Source of the DNA: Sinotaia quadrata | Taxonomy: Eukaryota; Mollusca; Gastropoda; Architaenioglossa; Viviparidae | Assembly: GCA_028829895.1 (NCBI GenBank) | Contig: CM054182.1 | Span: forward strand, 34,418,879 to 34,482,878 | DNA: 64,000 bases | Reading direction: 5' to 3' | Shown: positions 11,701 through 24,691 of the stretch, piece by piece | How the letters are laid out: every line of letters begins with the position of its first letter | Position numbering within the stretch: the stretch's first letter is position 1 | The notes under the pieces: model-generated | Seen by the model: only the letters and a program-made list of their open reading frames with translations | The model's database searches: none | Told to the model about the DNA's origin: nothing | Program-made: the position numbers and the translations under genes

Positions 11701-14700
11701 TGGACAACTTAAATTTAAGACTTATAAGTTCACTGTTATATAATTTTCTTCATATTTCATGCATGCACACACACACATTTGCATACTTATTGATAATGAT
11801 ATGTGTTCTAGAAAAGTTACTTAGAATTTTAGGAGTTTAACTATGTTAATCAATAATAACACCCCTTTAAAACAAAAAAGGAAATAACCAAACTTTTAAC
11901 AAAAGGAAGATTCACCTTTAATGATCTTAAGTACTTTTTCTCTATGCCAACAATAACCCATCTTATTTATTTTATTGGTTTTCAAATATTACAATTAAGC
12001 AATTGTAATTTTTATAAAGCAAGGTTTTTTCCCCCCTTGTATGTTTGGAAACTGCCTCTGGCATCATTTTATAATAATAAAAGACTGTGTGCATGTTGAT
12101 TTTAATGTAGAAAATTATTAAAATTTAATGGTTTATTAACATTAAATGATTTCTATATTTATGCATTTTTTATTATTTCTTTGGATTGCTTAAAATGCAG
12201 TTTTTCCCAAACTATATTGACCATGATGCTAAATGCAGTTTTTCTCTCAGTCCAATGTTTTTATTTTGTCCCATTATTTATCAGCTGTTATGTTTATCAG
12301 GGCTCCTTCTACTCATCATGCCAAAATGTGGATGTGTGAATAAAAGACCGGCCAACTTTTCTCATTACCCCTGGTGATTTCACCATCCGCACATTTTTCT
12401 CGTCTCCCACCTCTTCCATCCTCATTTGGGTCATGATCTTGAGTTTGGGAATCACTGATCTACATTATGCATTGGGTTAAAATTATGTGTTTATCTTTGT
12501 ACAATTTCTTGATAGACTATCTTTCCTGACAGTTTTGTACTTATCACTTTGTCTAACTGACATGAAAAAAAGTATGACATATAATCTTATAAACTAAGGC
12601 ACATACTTGAAAAACGTTCTTTAAAATCTATTTACTTTTTTATTTTTGTTGTCTGTAATTGAAACTTATAATTCAAGCTTGATGCTTCATTTTTTTAATT
12701 TAAGCACAGAAAAACAAACTCATTAAATATCATGGCATTGCAACCAGTGTGTTGACAAAATGTTTATATATTTGTAGGTTGCATTTTATGATGTCTTTGA
12801 AATATGTTCAACAAACATGTTGCTTGTCATTCTTACAGGTATATTTGGAGCAGGTATGCATCAATTGGCATGACCAGAATATTCCAGACTCACTTTTGTG
12901 TTTATGTTGTATGGTTTTTCCCTTCATTACTCTAATATTTTTATAATAGATAACTAATAATAAGCAGATTTTTATTACCCAGCAATAAATAATTGGACTC
13001 CAACCCTCATTTACTGCTTTATCATATATGTAGAGCATTAGGTATATTATTGTTTAATATTCAACAATAACAAAATGTAGCTTGTATCGCATCATAATCA
13101 GCTTTTTTTTTCTTTTTTAAATTTTTGTTTGTTTGCTGTGGATGTAATCTGTAATAAAGCTAAAGGAAAATCAGTTTACATTTTAAAAATAATTCAAGTT
13201 CTTTCTGCTTTTTAATAAAAAATAAACATTTTAAATAGGTTTATAAAATTTCAGATTTCTGTTTTCGATTTTATAAACTGAGGTTTAAAATATTTACATA
13301 TTATCTCACATTCCATTCTACCAGTATCTGAAATTAGTTCTTGTTAACAAACATTGTCACTTGTATTTAATACTAATAGTCATGTGTTTAGCTTGTATGG
13401 TAGCGGTGGTGGTGGTGCTTTAATTATGGTAACAGTCTGATGCTTTTACATACTGTTAAAAAATATCAAATAGCATTACCAGTAAATGTCCAGGATACTG
13501 TTGATAATATTTTAAACTATTGAAAAAAGGATGTATGAATTAGGAATAAATATTTGTCTTTGCTAACTGTTGGCTGGTACTAATTTGTACTGGTTCTGGT
13601 ACTATCATACACTTGGGAAGCAGTTATATGACTCCAGGAAATCTAGGCTTCATTTAATTGTAAGACAAACAGACCTAGGCCATTGGGTGTAGCTCTGTAG
13701 ACTTGTTGTCACCAATACATTTGATGAAAGAAATGTTCAGGCTCCAATAGGAAATTCAACATTTCTCTATTTCATATGCTTTTGCAATATGTTTTATAAA
13801 TACTTTTAGTAATTTTGTTATTATTCATATCTCCATAGTTTAATTAATTTAGTGCTTTTAGTATCTTCTCATTTATCACATGCGCACAATGGCAAGAAAC
13901 TAACAGTTCGTTTTGGGGTTGTTGTAGGTATAAAATATAAACAAAAAAGTCTGCATTAGTACTTAATATGTGCTTATTATTGTTCTCAGCAGATTTTATA
14001 TATTTATATAAAATAATGTACATTAAATTAAACTTGCATGAAATTGAATATGAAGGTTACTGGTTGGTCGACTGTTACTAATTTTGACATTTGATATATA
14101 ATTTATCAGTTCTTTGACACTTGTTTATATATTAAGTTTTTTCTCCATATTTAAAACATAAAATTATAACTGTTCGACTTTGAGGCCAAAAGTCTTTACA
14201 AATAATTAAATATAATTCTTGGTTGATAACAGTGATTAAGGGTTTTTTTGTCTCTAAAATACCTTAGGTTGAATTTGTAATCTAAACTAACAGAACCATC
14301 TTAATGCTTTTCAGCAAGGCAAGCCAAGAGTGTAGTGCCAATATTCCTATGTTGTTTTTAGAATTCCCTACTGTAATCTGTAGGGAAGATGTTGCATGCA
14401 TTTAGACTAGTGGGAGTGCTTTTGTTTCTTGCTTTAAATATTATTATTATTATTATTTTCATTTAGGAAATTTGCATGGTTTTAGTAAATGTATGCTTTA
14501 TTTGTTTGTTTTATATATGTGTACTTAACACTACATTACTGATACAAATTATATTTAAACTTTGTTATTATTATTAATTATTATTTGTTGGGGTATACAG
14601 TTTAGATCTTGAACTTTGAAGTTTATAACTTCACACAATGCTATGGTTTTAACTTTTTAGTGTGTTATAACAGATTAGTAGGTATTTTCTTTCAGAAAAG

Positions 14701-17700
14701 AAAGAAAAATGTGGAAATTATTATATTCACAATATTTAGGATTAAATGTGCTACAGTAGAGACTTGCTATTCCAAACCCAGGATGTAAAAAAGGAATTTA
14801 AAATAAAACTATAATCATAAGAAAAGGTTTTGAAAATTTACTTAACTGTCACTTAATGCATTTTATACTTTTGCAGAAGTTCTGAATTTTGTTGCAGTCA
14901 CACATTGTAGTTTTCTTATCTAATTGATAGCTCTTAAGAGCAAAGTGTTATGCTTCTTTTCACATAGCCTTGCAGTCATTTAATCTTGATAACATTAAGA
15001 TTATCCATTCTATTCTGCTGGTGAAGAATCATAATCATCATAAATCTGTCAGATTCAGCTATATATATTGCTTGATAGGTTCATTCTAACACAGAGGAGT
15101 ATTGTAAACAATAGTCAAATGAACCAGTCACAAGCAAACTACTGTTAAAATCAGTTTGAGTCTGAGACTTGGGGAGAGAGCTTTCTCTACCATCCCTTTC
15201 TCTCCTTCATATATCTTGTGAAACCCACTTCATCAAAAAATTTACTAATCTCTATAATTAACAAGTTCATTTAATGTGGATTAGTTAGCTCAACTGTATT
15301 TTCACATTTTCAAAATTTTGAGTAATTTACACATACAGCATCAGTATATACTGTGTCCTCTGTTATTTGTCAGTTTTGTCTGGAAAGTATTATTAAGTTT
15401 TACTGTTTAAATTCTGTTCATGAATCATATTTTTTTTAAGGTCTTTTTAACTTGCAGTATTCATTTTTGGTAAGGGTTGAAAACACTAAACTCAAACCAT
15501 TTTTCATTATTGCACTATCATTGTATCAATCATGTCTGTGATCTGATACATCATTTACATGTTTTTAACTTAATTATGCATTTTGTTTATGTTCATACTC
15601 TTTTGTTCAGACTGTAAGGAAAAGGCATTTATTTTTTAAAATATCTGTTTATTCATTTTAGTAGAATAATATATTCACATATATTATTCATTATTTTAAA
15701 GTAAATTACTCTTCTTAATCTTAGATTACACTTTGTATAATGTTAAGTGTTATAGTTATATTTTCCAGCTCATAATTCAGGAACCAGATAAATATCTCCA
15801 ACTTGGAATGTCAATATGGGTCATTTATCTAAAACACAGTCTATTTTTTTTTCTTTTTGATGTTATTGTTTTTATTTCACAAGTCTGGGAAATTGATATC
15901 TGTTTATTAAAAAAAATTGTAGACAAAATGAAAAATACATTTTAAAAAATAATTTTACATTTTCTCATATAACTTGTATATACTGGTACATTTAATCAAA
16001 ATTTGACTTTACACACCAGTTTCAGCTATCTATTTAACAGAATAATTTTAGATGTGTTAAATTATTTAGATGTTTTCATATAATTTGTTTTGCTAAATTT
16101 AAAAGATAAGTATTTTTAGTTTCTGTGGATGAGGCTACAACAAAAACTTTTAAAAGTATATTGATTGCTGAAATGTTTGCCCTCATGGGGATCCACAAAA
16201 TAGTAATTACAAGTTTCATTTTTATTTATAATTTGGGGCAGATAAGCTACTACTCTTTTTTTTTTTAAAGGCGTGTTCACAATTTAGAGTTTTAAATTTG
16301 TAAAAACACTGCATGAAACTTTTCAATTAACTTTTACTGAAATTTGATTTTTCATATTAATATTTTCTTCCACTGTAACTTTTGCACATAGTTTAAATTT
16401 GTAGGAATATTTTATTTTTGGAAGTGAAACTTAAGGCATATAATGATGGAAGTTGATTCAGTTAATAAAACACAAATGATGACTTCATGGTATGAAAACA
16501 TCATAGCTGAGTTTTAAAACTGATGCTGAAGGTATTAGTGATTGGCAACTAAAATATTCCACAAATGAATGTATGTTTAAATAACTCTGTTACTTGTGTT
16601 AGTATTGTAACTGGAAAAGTTATAAGTTGTTAATTTTTTTTTTTTAATTAGAATACTGGATTGTTAAAGTATTTGATTTGAAAACTGACATAATGATTAT
16701 AGTGAGTGTGTGTGTGTATGTATAGGCATTAACGATATTTATGCTGTATTTGAATGAAGAATTTAATTGAAAATACTGATTAGAAACCCTTAAAATTACA
16801 TGATTATTATTTTAATTTTTATTCTCAGAGCACAGTGCCTTCATTGAGTTCATTATACAATATCTTTCCAACTAAAGAATATTTGATAAATCTACATCTG
16901 GCCGCTTGCTTATTTTTTTATTAATTGTTATCTAAATTCCACATTCCCATCTGTTCTGCAATAAATGTATTTTCATAATCAGAATCCTTCTCTGCTTAAT
17001 TCTTAACATGATACATTACTGTTTATTATACCAGAAATTCACATGCAGAATGTAATTTTTTTTTTAATGGAGATACTTAAATCATGAATTGGTTAACTTT
17101 TCTTGATTTACAGATATTGTCTTTAACTATTTTTGCTACTCTCTAATAAGCTGTTGCAATATTTTTTAAAATGTATATGAGTATTGATAGTTTATAGATA
17201 AAATTAAGCTGTGTTCATTATTTTCCTTCATGTTAATTTAATTTATTATTAACAAATTATAGATATAATAATAAATAAATAATAGTGACAATGCTTTTTC
17301 TTTTCAACTGGTGTAAAGTACAGTTCATTTACTAGCAGAATTCAATAAGTATTCTTTTAGCAGTTCTTTTCCTCTGAAATCAATTTTTCCCTTTGTACAT
17401 GTAGTTTTAGAGAATGACCCATATATGTCCATATTTAAAATTATATTCATATAGCCATTATCTTGTCACAGTTTATGTCCCTGCATTTACAAAATTACAT
17501 AAACAAAAGAAAATTGCTTATATTTGCATGCTGTGAATAATTAAACATTTCAAATTCAAGGCCTAATTTTACCTGCCTAATTTGAAAATTTGTAATAATA
17601 TATGGTTATGGTACAAACTATCATCTGTGATATGTCTGGACTGTTTTAGTTTACATGTAAATGATGCAATACATCTCTTGTTTAGTGGTGGCTTGTTAGC

Positions 17701-18549
17701 TGTTAAACCTGTTATATTCTTTCTCACTGCTCTGCTTCAAATCCTGATAAATGAGACTTTAACAGAAAAAGACAAATATTAATTGAAATTTGTTGTTATG
17801 AAAATTATTTTAGTGAATAATCAGAATAGATTTGTTTTTAAAGGACACTTACTGTTGATTATTGTAGTTTTTCTCTTTCTTTTCTAAATCCCTAAACTAG
17901 CTTTAAGTACTCTGCTAACAGTAATGATTTTTGTATAATCATCTGAAAAATCAAAAATGTTATGTATAAATGTGAACAGCCAAGTAGCATTATTTACAAA
18001 CTACCAGTTACCTCATTTGACAAAATTATTTGGTTTGGTAAAAGTACAGAATTTATTTAAGAGCATGTACTTAATGCAAATCTTAAATATATTTCCATTG
18101 GTAATGTCTGAAATGTCTCTTTCCATCTATAATGGCTGCAAAAATCCCTTTCGTTTAAGTGATATTTCACCTTTAAAGAAAATTTGTAGTAATTTTTTAT
18201 GTTCTTTTACACATTGTTTCTGATTGCTTCTATGAAGTATTGACAATTTTAGGGGGCATATTATAGAAGGGAAATATACTATTATACTTTTAGTTTTACA
18301 TAATTTTATTTGTGTAATTCAATTCAATATATAAAAATGTGATTAGTACTATTGCAGTTTATGGGTTTAAAAAATATAAACACTTATATAATTAGTGTAA
18401 AGTGATAAACCATTAAAAATTATTTAGGCATAAATCCACTTTCTTTCATTATTATATGTCATAGTGCACTTTGTTTTAGCATAAACAACTTCTGGTGTAT
18501 GTATGAAAATCTGTTTAACAGTTATGTTTTGTGTTTATTTTATTTACAG
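8771..18549 (+). other. Intron 1 (9.8 kb)
   Basis: AT-rich and strongly CpG-poor. It contains a 16-C run at 11440-11455, short CA tracts near 11080 and 11770, TTA repeats near 14440 and scattered UGCAUG (11760, 14393, 14473, 17525). No additional exon with supporting splice sites was found; phase 0 on both sides means none is needed. Confidence 0.75.
8811..8905 (+). promoter_or_regulatory. Two UGCAUG sites downstream of exon 1
   Basis: TGCATG at 8811-8816 and 8900-8905, +41 and +130 after the donor at 8771. Downstream intronic sites normally enhance inclusion of the preceding exon, which fits an alternatively spliced N-terminal exon. Confidence 0.5.
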
Positions 18550-18696
18550 CAAACAGACTTACCTGGGGAAAGTGATGTCCAGACCAACCAATCACAGCCC
18601 TCTGGTGCCATTTCACCTGGCTCTGGTCCAAAGCGGTTACATGTATCTAATATACCCTTCCGCTTCCGGGAGGCAGATCTCAGACAACTTCTTGGG
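18550..18696 (+). CDS. rbfox: Rbfox coding exon 2 (linker and RRM start, residues 70-118)
   Basis: 147 nt, phase 0 to 0, with acceptor tatttacag| and donor GGG|gtgaga. It begins [19 protein letters not shown], a Gln/Ser/Pro linker like the vertebrate TDGQPQTQ segment. It then enters the RRM with [28 protein letters not shown] (residues 99-106) is RNP2; in Rbfox proteins its Phe stacks on the [12 protein letters not shown] replaces the vertebrate DPDLRQMFG, a conservative change in helix 1. The length matches the equivalent vertebrate exon within one codon, as I recall it. Confidence 0.96.
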
Positions 18697-21600
18697 GTGA
18701 GATATAACTACAATCTTTTATACTTTTTGGTTTGTACACTTAGATTTATATTTTCCAGTTTTATCAGATGATCAAGGGATAATCATGTAAAATTAACCAA
18801 GATTTAAGTAAAGGGTGGTTGTGTGTGATCTACACCACAAAATGAGTCAAAGTGTATTTGACTTCCTTTCCTGCTAGAAGTAGAAAGCTGAAAAGTGTCA
18901 AAGGGATGGCAGAAGCAGTTTTGAGATTTCACTTGATTTGGAAAGCTTAAACCTATTTTGTAAGGATTTTTAATAACTTTGCTATATTCAACTTCAACAT
19001 AAAAGCACTTTGAGTGATGTGACCCTATTTTATGGTACTAATGAAAGGGGTCAAAATACCCTACTTTTCTAACTCAGTTCTGAATAATCCTGGCAGTAAT
19101 TATATGTCAGTCAAAGTGCAAAATCTCCTTTGTTTTGATTACTGTCATATCATTGAATGGCCAGAAAATAATTATAAATAAAAGCTCACAAAATAAGTTT
19201 AAATTGCAAATAGTGTTTACAAAGGCAGGATTTTCTTTGCTTATTGGCAAGACTAGTCAGGTGACTGGCTGTATGGGAGGCAAATCATCCTCTTTTTGTC
19301 TGATGACACTGAAGATAGATGATTGATCCAAGCTCACTGTTGGTTTAGATATAACAAATGCAATCAAACTCAGTTTTCTATTCTACAAAATATTCAGTCA
19401 TTTAGAGCATGTTTCCATATTAAGTCTGTTTACTTGTGATGTTTTGTCTGATTGTGCCTCACATGGTATTTCTTTGAGAGAAAGTTGTTTAAGAAAGTTA
19501 GATTGTTTCCTGTAAGTCAACAGTTTTCATCTTTTTATTAAATTGAAGCCCTTGAAGGGTCCCACCATTTCTTGAATATTGCTCATTGGCTAATCTGATT
19601 TTTTTACAACTAGCATCATATAAAGCATTTTCCTTTTAGTTTCTGCTGAAGTTGATAACTCAGAGAATCCAAAAGTTTACTTTCGACTTATTTTATGGTG
19701 ACAGGTTTTATATATGCTTCAATGATGTATACAATAGTAACTTTTAACATAGTTATTTGTTTATGATTGTAAATAGAAACAAGGTTTAGGTTTGGGAGAA
19801 ATATTTAAGTATCATCAGACTTAGGACTCGTATCTTTCTAAAGAATGCACCTCAAGTTTACAGTAACTTGTTTGCAAATTACCAAGACCAGTAATGCAAT
19901 AGAGTGTCACTTTATATAAATTTCTCATATATATATATATCATTACTGAAATATAACCATAAAATAAAATTATGTGGACACGTTTTCAAGACAGTGGTCT
20001 GTAAGAGTCAACAGATTAAAAGCATTTTAAATTGTCATAATTTCAAATTTAGCATAATTTATAATTTCATTAACAATAAAAACAACTTAAGGCAGTCATA
20101 ATTGTTGCTTTTTTAAATGTAAAACAAAACAACCATTTATTAATTATTTGCATCCAATTTTTTTGTCAAAATAGTTTTTAAATTTTGAAAATTAAATTAA
20201 ATGAAGGCAAATACTGTTCAACATGAAATACCATTTTAAGGACCTCTGCTTAGTAAATATGACCTAATAAAAAGTAACTGCATAATTGTTTAAACTAAGC
20301 AAACCAGTATATTTCTAGCATATGCTTAATTAGCCATTATTAGCAATTAGTAAAATTAGATATCTGCTTGAACACACTTCATCCTGTATATGGCATAAAA
20401 CCACAGAATTTAAAAGTAACCTATGTTGATTTGCACCTTATACAATTAATTCATGAGCAAACAGTTTGGGATAAGTCAGACATGGAAAATCAAAATGTAA
20501 TATTAATCCCAAAGCATTTGAGGATCGAAAGGAAATATTTTTGTTGTTGAATTTGACAACACTTAAAATCTACTGACAAGAGTTGAAATTAAGAAGATGT
20601 CGTCATTGCTTTTGCAACTAGTGCTAAGATTACTTAGAATTAAAGTAATGATTCTTTGAAACTGGAAGTTGATTTTGTGAAAAACTAAGAGTTATTGAAG
20701 TATTTGGTCAGATTCACTCAACAGTGGCTTTTTAAAGTAAAACAATGAATACCAAAGGTTTCTGGGACAACCCCACACTCAAAATGTATTCACAGATCAT
20801 TGTTACTAATTAAATACTTGCTAAGATTTTTTAATTATATGTTGAAATTTTTATAGGAGCAAAAATTGATCGATCGATTTAATGTACATTTTCAATTAGT
20901 AATTTTTACTTGTCCCAAGTCTCACTAATTGGAAAATGATCACTTACCCTAACATTGAGTATACACATTTCTGTAATTGATAAAATTGAGTAGATGTGAT
21001 CGATTAAGGTTCTATCTGTACACTAGTTGGAGTGGAAGCATGTTATTTGAAACCAGATTTTCCAATAACAGATTTACAAATCATACAATAGAAGATAATG
21101 GTGTCAAAGCCACACCTTGTCCAGTTCGCAGAAACCATCCCTGCCATGTAAAATGGATGGCTAAAAAAAACAGATAGATATTAGTTAGAATTAGATTTTT
21201 CTCCAGCAGAGAGGGAATGATTGGGTTGTTGTTTTTTTAATCAAGGGAGACAGTCTGATTTGTGGCATTTAGAAGAAATATAGGTAAAATATAAGGAGAT
21301 ATACATTTCTTTTCCTGTTGGTATCATTCCATTTAGTGATTAACTGCAGCACTAGAAGCTATAATTTTTCTTTAAAATTAATATCAGTACATGAAGTTTC
21401 AGAATGCTTTGTACAAAACCATTTACAAATAATAGTAATAGATTGTATTTGTATTGCCTTTAAAATACAAGTCCTTTGTATGCAGACAAGAGCTAACATC
21501 TGCATTAACATTTTGAGAATATTCGGAACTAAAAATGTATGCATATTTTTTACATGTGAAATAGATTGCCTTTAACCAGCCATTTTTTAATTATTTTTTT

Positions 21601-22552
21601 TATATATGGGATTTATTTGTTTAATTCCTTATTTCTGAATGAGGCATAGTATGCTATTGCTGGCTATGTCCAGTTAAATATTGTATCTTCTGTTAAATGT
21701 AATTCTGTGAAATATTACTTTTTCTTTTTATTGTTTTAATTCCTCCTGAACTAGAATTACATTGTACATTAAATTCTAAATTTTACAATATAAAATAATT
21801 GTATCAGTGATGCACCATATTAGTGTCCATCTGCATGATGTAGTAAATGTTAAACATTTGCCTCTTGTGTTTATGTAGTGGAATATCTTACATAATAGTA
21901 AATACTTCATTTTAAATCTAATTAATTTTCATTACCCATTTTCATTAACTTGAAATTTAAGTTTTTAAATCATTCATCAGTCTCTGATTTTGTCATATTT
22001 GATATTTTGTTGTCGCATTTCAAATTAAAAATTAATTAATATCCCTGGTTTGCATAGGGTTTTAATATCACCAGCATTGATCAACACTGTAAGATATTTT
22101 AAGTGTCTGCGATATATTTTGTAGGATCACTTTTGTGATAGAGCTAATGTAAAACTTATTTCATTAGATTCTGATATGATGATAATGTTAAATTGGTCTT
22201 GAAAATTGTCTTCAACTTAAATTATAAAGTAGTATCTGAAAAACAGAATTTTTTATTGACTAAATAACTTGTAATTTGTCCCAGTTGTTAATAAAAGATT
22301 TGGGACACTATGTATGATTTTCTAAAAGTCTTTGATTATTAAAAGAGTAAGCACCATAGGCTTCTTACATTAAGGATATTAAAATAACCTACACAGTGCA
22401 TATTTATTTTATTGCATTTGTTTATTGAATGATAAGTATTTAGATTTATGTGTGCCATTATCCATTCTTTTTTCAGTATTGCATTTGATTTATTTATATA
22501 TATATATATATATATACCACGTGTTGCCTAATTTTTTCATCGTTCTTTGCAG
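18697..22552 (+). other. Intron 2 (3.9 kb)
   Basis: AT-rich, no gene seen. It ends with the cryptic acceptor at 22476, a TA run at 22495-22516 and the NAGNAG acceptor. A UGCAUG occurs at 21832. Confidence 0.8.
22475..22476 (+). promoter_or_regulatory. Cryptic 3' splice site upstream of exon 3
   Basis: The AG in ccattcttttttcag has a better pyrimidine tract than the acceptor used at 22552. Its use adds 76 nt and reaches an in-frame TGA at the fourth codon, so it would be a poison extension. Confidence 0.35.
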
Positions 22553-22606
22553 CAGTTTGGTGGCATTTTAGATGTAGAGATAATTTTCAATGAGAGAGGA
22601 TCAAAG
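22553..22606 (+). CDS. rbfox: Rbfox coding exon 3 (RRM strand 2, residues 119-136)
   Basis: 54 nt, phase 0 to 0, encoding QFGGILDVEIIFNERGSK, essentially the vertebrate sequence with K to G at one place. Donor AAG|gtaagt is consensus. The acceptor is a tandem NAGNAG (gcagcag): the proximal AG keeps Gln119, the distal AG would delete it. A pyrimidine-backed AG 76 nt upstream (22475-22476) is a possible cryptic acceptor that would add an in-frame TGA. A 22-nt TA run lies between the two acceptors. Confidence 0.97.
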
Positions 22607-23087
22607 GTAAGTAGAATTGTTATTGCAGTCTAATCTTAGGATTTTAACAGCAGACAAGTGGACACTAAATTTACTGACAAATCTCTTAGATCACTCATTT
22701 ATGACAACACTTTTAACAGTTACAGAATTAGTAATTGATCAGTTCATGCACAGACTACCAACAGCAGTACTTGACATCATTTTATTGCAGTAGAAAATTT
22801 GATTGTAAAATGACAGTCAGTTAATAGAATTATGCAGTCACAATGATATTTGATCAAGGAAACAAGTTGCAAGATGGTATTGTTGCTTCAGTCTTTCTAT
22901 GCAGTTAAGATGATGAAAATACATGTATGTGTAATTTTTATTTAAAGATAGTGGCATTTTTTATTGGATTTTTCCATCCTCTAAATAAATGATTTTCCTG
23001 TCTGTACTCATCCCTGACTGTAATATAATATAGTCATTAATATACGAGGTGTGATTCACCTGCACATTTATAGCAGTCATGTTAGAT

Positions 23088-24691
23088 TGGGTAGCCCACT
23101 CATTTTTTTTCTACTTGATATTGTACAAATCTTTTTTGCTCAAAATATGTCTGATGAAAGAAGATTGTTTAGAAAAAAATTGTGATGATAGTTATAATAC
23201 TTTTTAGATATCGTCATTTTAGTGTTGTAATTTGTGATCAATGTTTTAGGTGTAACAAATGTGAAATTTTTCAAGTTCAGTACAAGTAAAATATTAACCA
23301 CACTGAACAACAGTCCAACATTTTAAATTAACGCACTCACAGATAACAAGAAAAAACAACATAATACAGAATTGAAATTTCATTTCTCTATTATGTCTGT
23401 TTTTATTATAAAATGCAACAAACTGGAATATTCATGGAATCATAGCATATGCAACTGATGAATAAAGTATATCCAGAATGCATATCATTAAATCATTTGC
23501 CTTTATTATTTAAGAATGAAACAACTTTTAAGTTAGCTATTTTTTCATTTACATAGCACTTAAAAATTGTTAAAGTAGAGGGTGGAGGAAACCAAAGAAT
23601 AAATAAAATGAGTTTTAACAATGTAAAATGATCTTCAAATAAGAAACAAAATGGAACAAAAAAAAATTTTTTAATGTGTGCAAAACCAAAACAATAATAT
23701 GTTGTAAACATAATGCTTGAAAGAACTGAAACATTTCAGAACTGTTTTGCAAATGATATTTACATTTTAGCATCTAGAGTTACCTTTTCTTGTCTAAATT
23801 TATAAATAATACTTTGTCGTCCATAACTGAAATTAAATCAGAAAATAAAACATACTTATAAATATGATTTGCATCTTTAAAACTAAATATTTCAAGAAAA
23901 TAATATATTTCCAAATCTTTGTGAAAGAGTTTCTCCAAGACTGGCCTATATTAGAAAATGTTAGCTCAGAAAATGTCGATAATTCTACTTACAAAAAACT
24001 AAATTTTACTTACAAAAAATTAAGTAAATGAAAATAAACATTTTATAAATATTTACAAATAGATCTTACTGATAAGTGGTTTCAACTGATTGTATAGGTC
24101 AGAATAATCAGCGTTAGCATTGTACAGCGTGTCTCAGAAATGTGACATGAACTGAGGACAATGCTGCAGCGTTTTCAGTTTAGCAAGAATTGCATGGACT
24201 AATAACCACATATTGTGTCATGTTTTTAAAAAGATATTGAAATGCTGTGTAAAATATTTTTTCCATGGTTTTGTAAAAAATATTTTACCAAAATAATTGT
24301 CTTAGAATTATTTAGAAATTTTGTTTCTTAACATACATGTAATGAAAAAATATTAATATATGGAGTTATCTTTCCTCTTTTTAATTGACCAATGAGAACT
24401 TGGATTACATATACCCAAAAACATGTATTTGGTACTTTCTCAGTCATGATGCTCCCAGTGAGAAATTTTTGACATAACTCTAAGGTACTTTCATCAAAAT
24501 TTACAGATACAATAATAGAGTTCAGAAGAAAAGCAAGAACATACTTTAAAAAGAAGAAACATAGCTCTTTATTTTTTTTATATAAACATGGTTTGTTCAT
24601 TGTGAAGAAAACTGCTTTGAGATAAAGTTTAGTAAATTTGTATGCAAAAGTGCATTTGTCCCCATTATAACAGTGACATTGGGACTATCTA
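23088..24691. mobile_element. Non-autonomous DNA transposon, copy A
   Basis: 1.6 kb, flanked by a 7-bp direct repeat GTTAGAT (23081-23087 and 24692-24698). Ends are imperfect inverted repeats, TGGGTAGCCCACT and the complement of TAGATAGTCCCAAT. Homologous to copy B at both ends and in the middle (for example ccataactgaaattaaatcag near 23821 against tcataactaaaattaattcag near 46163). No transposase frame is present. Confidence 0.8.

Noticed and set aside
18503..18700. 65-codon frame overlapping exon 2
   Set aside because: Shadow of the exon in another frame; it lacks RRM motifs.
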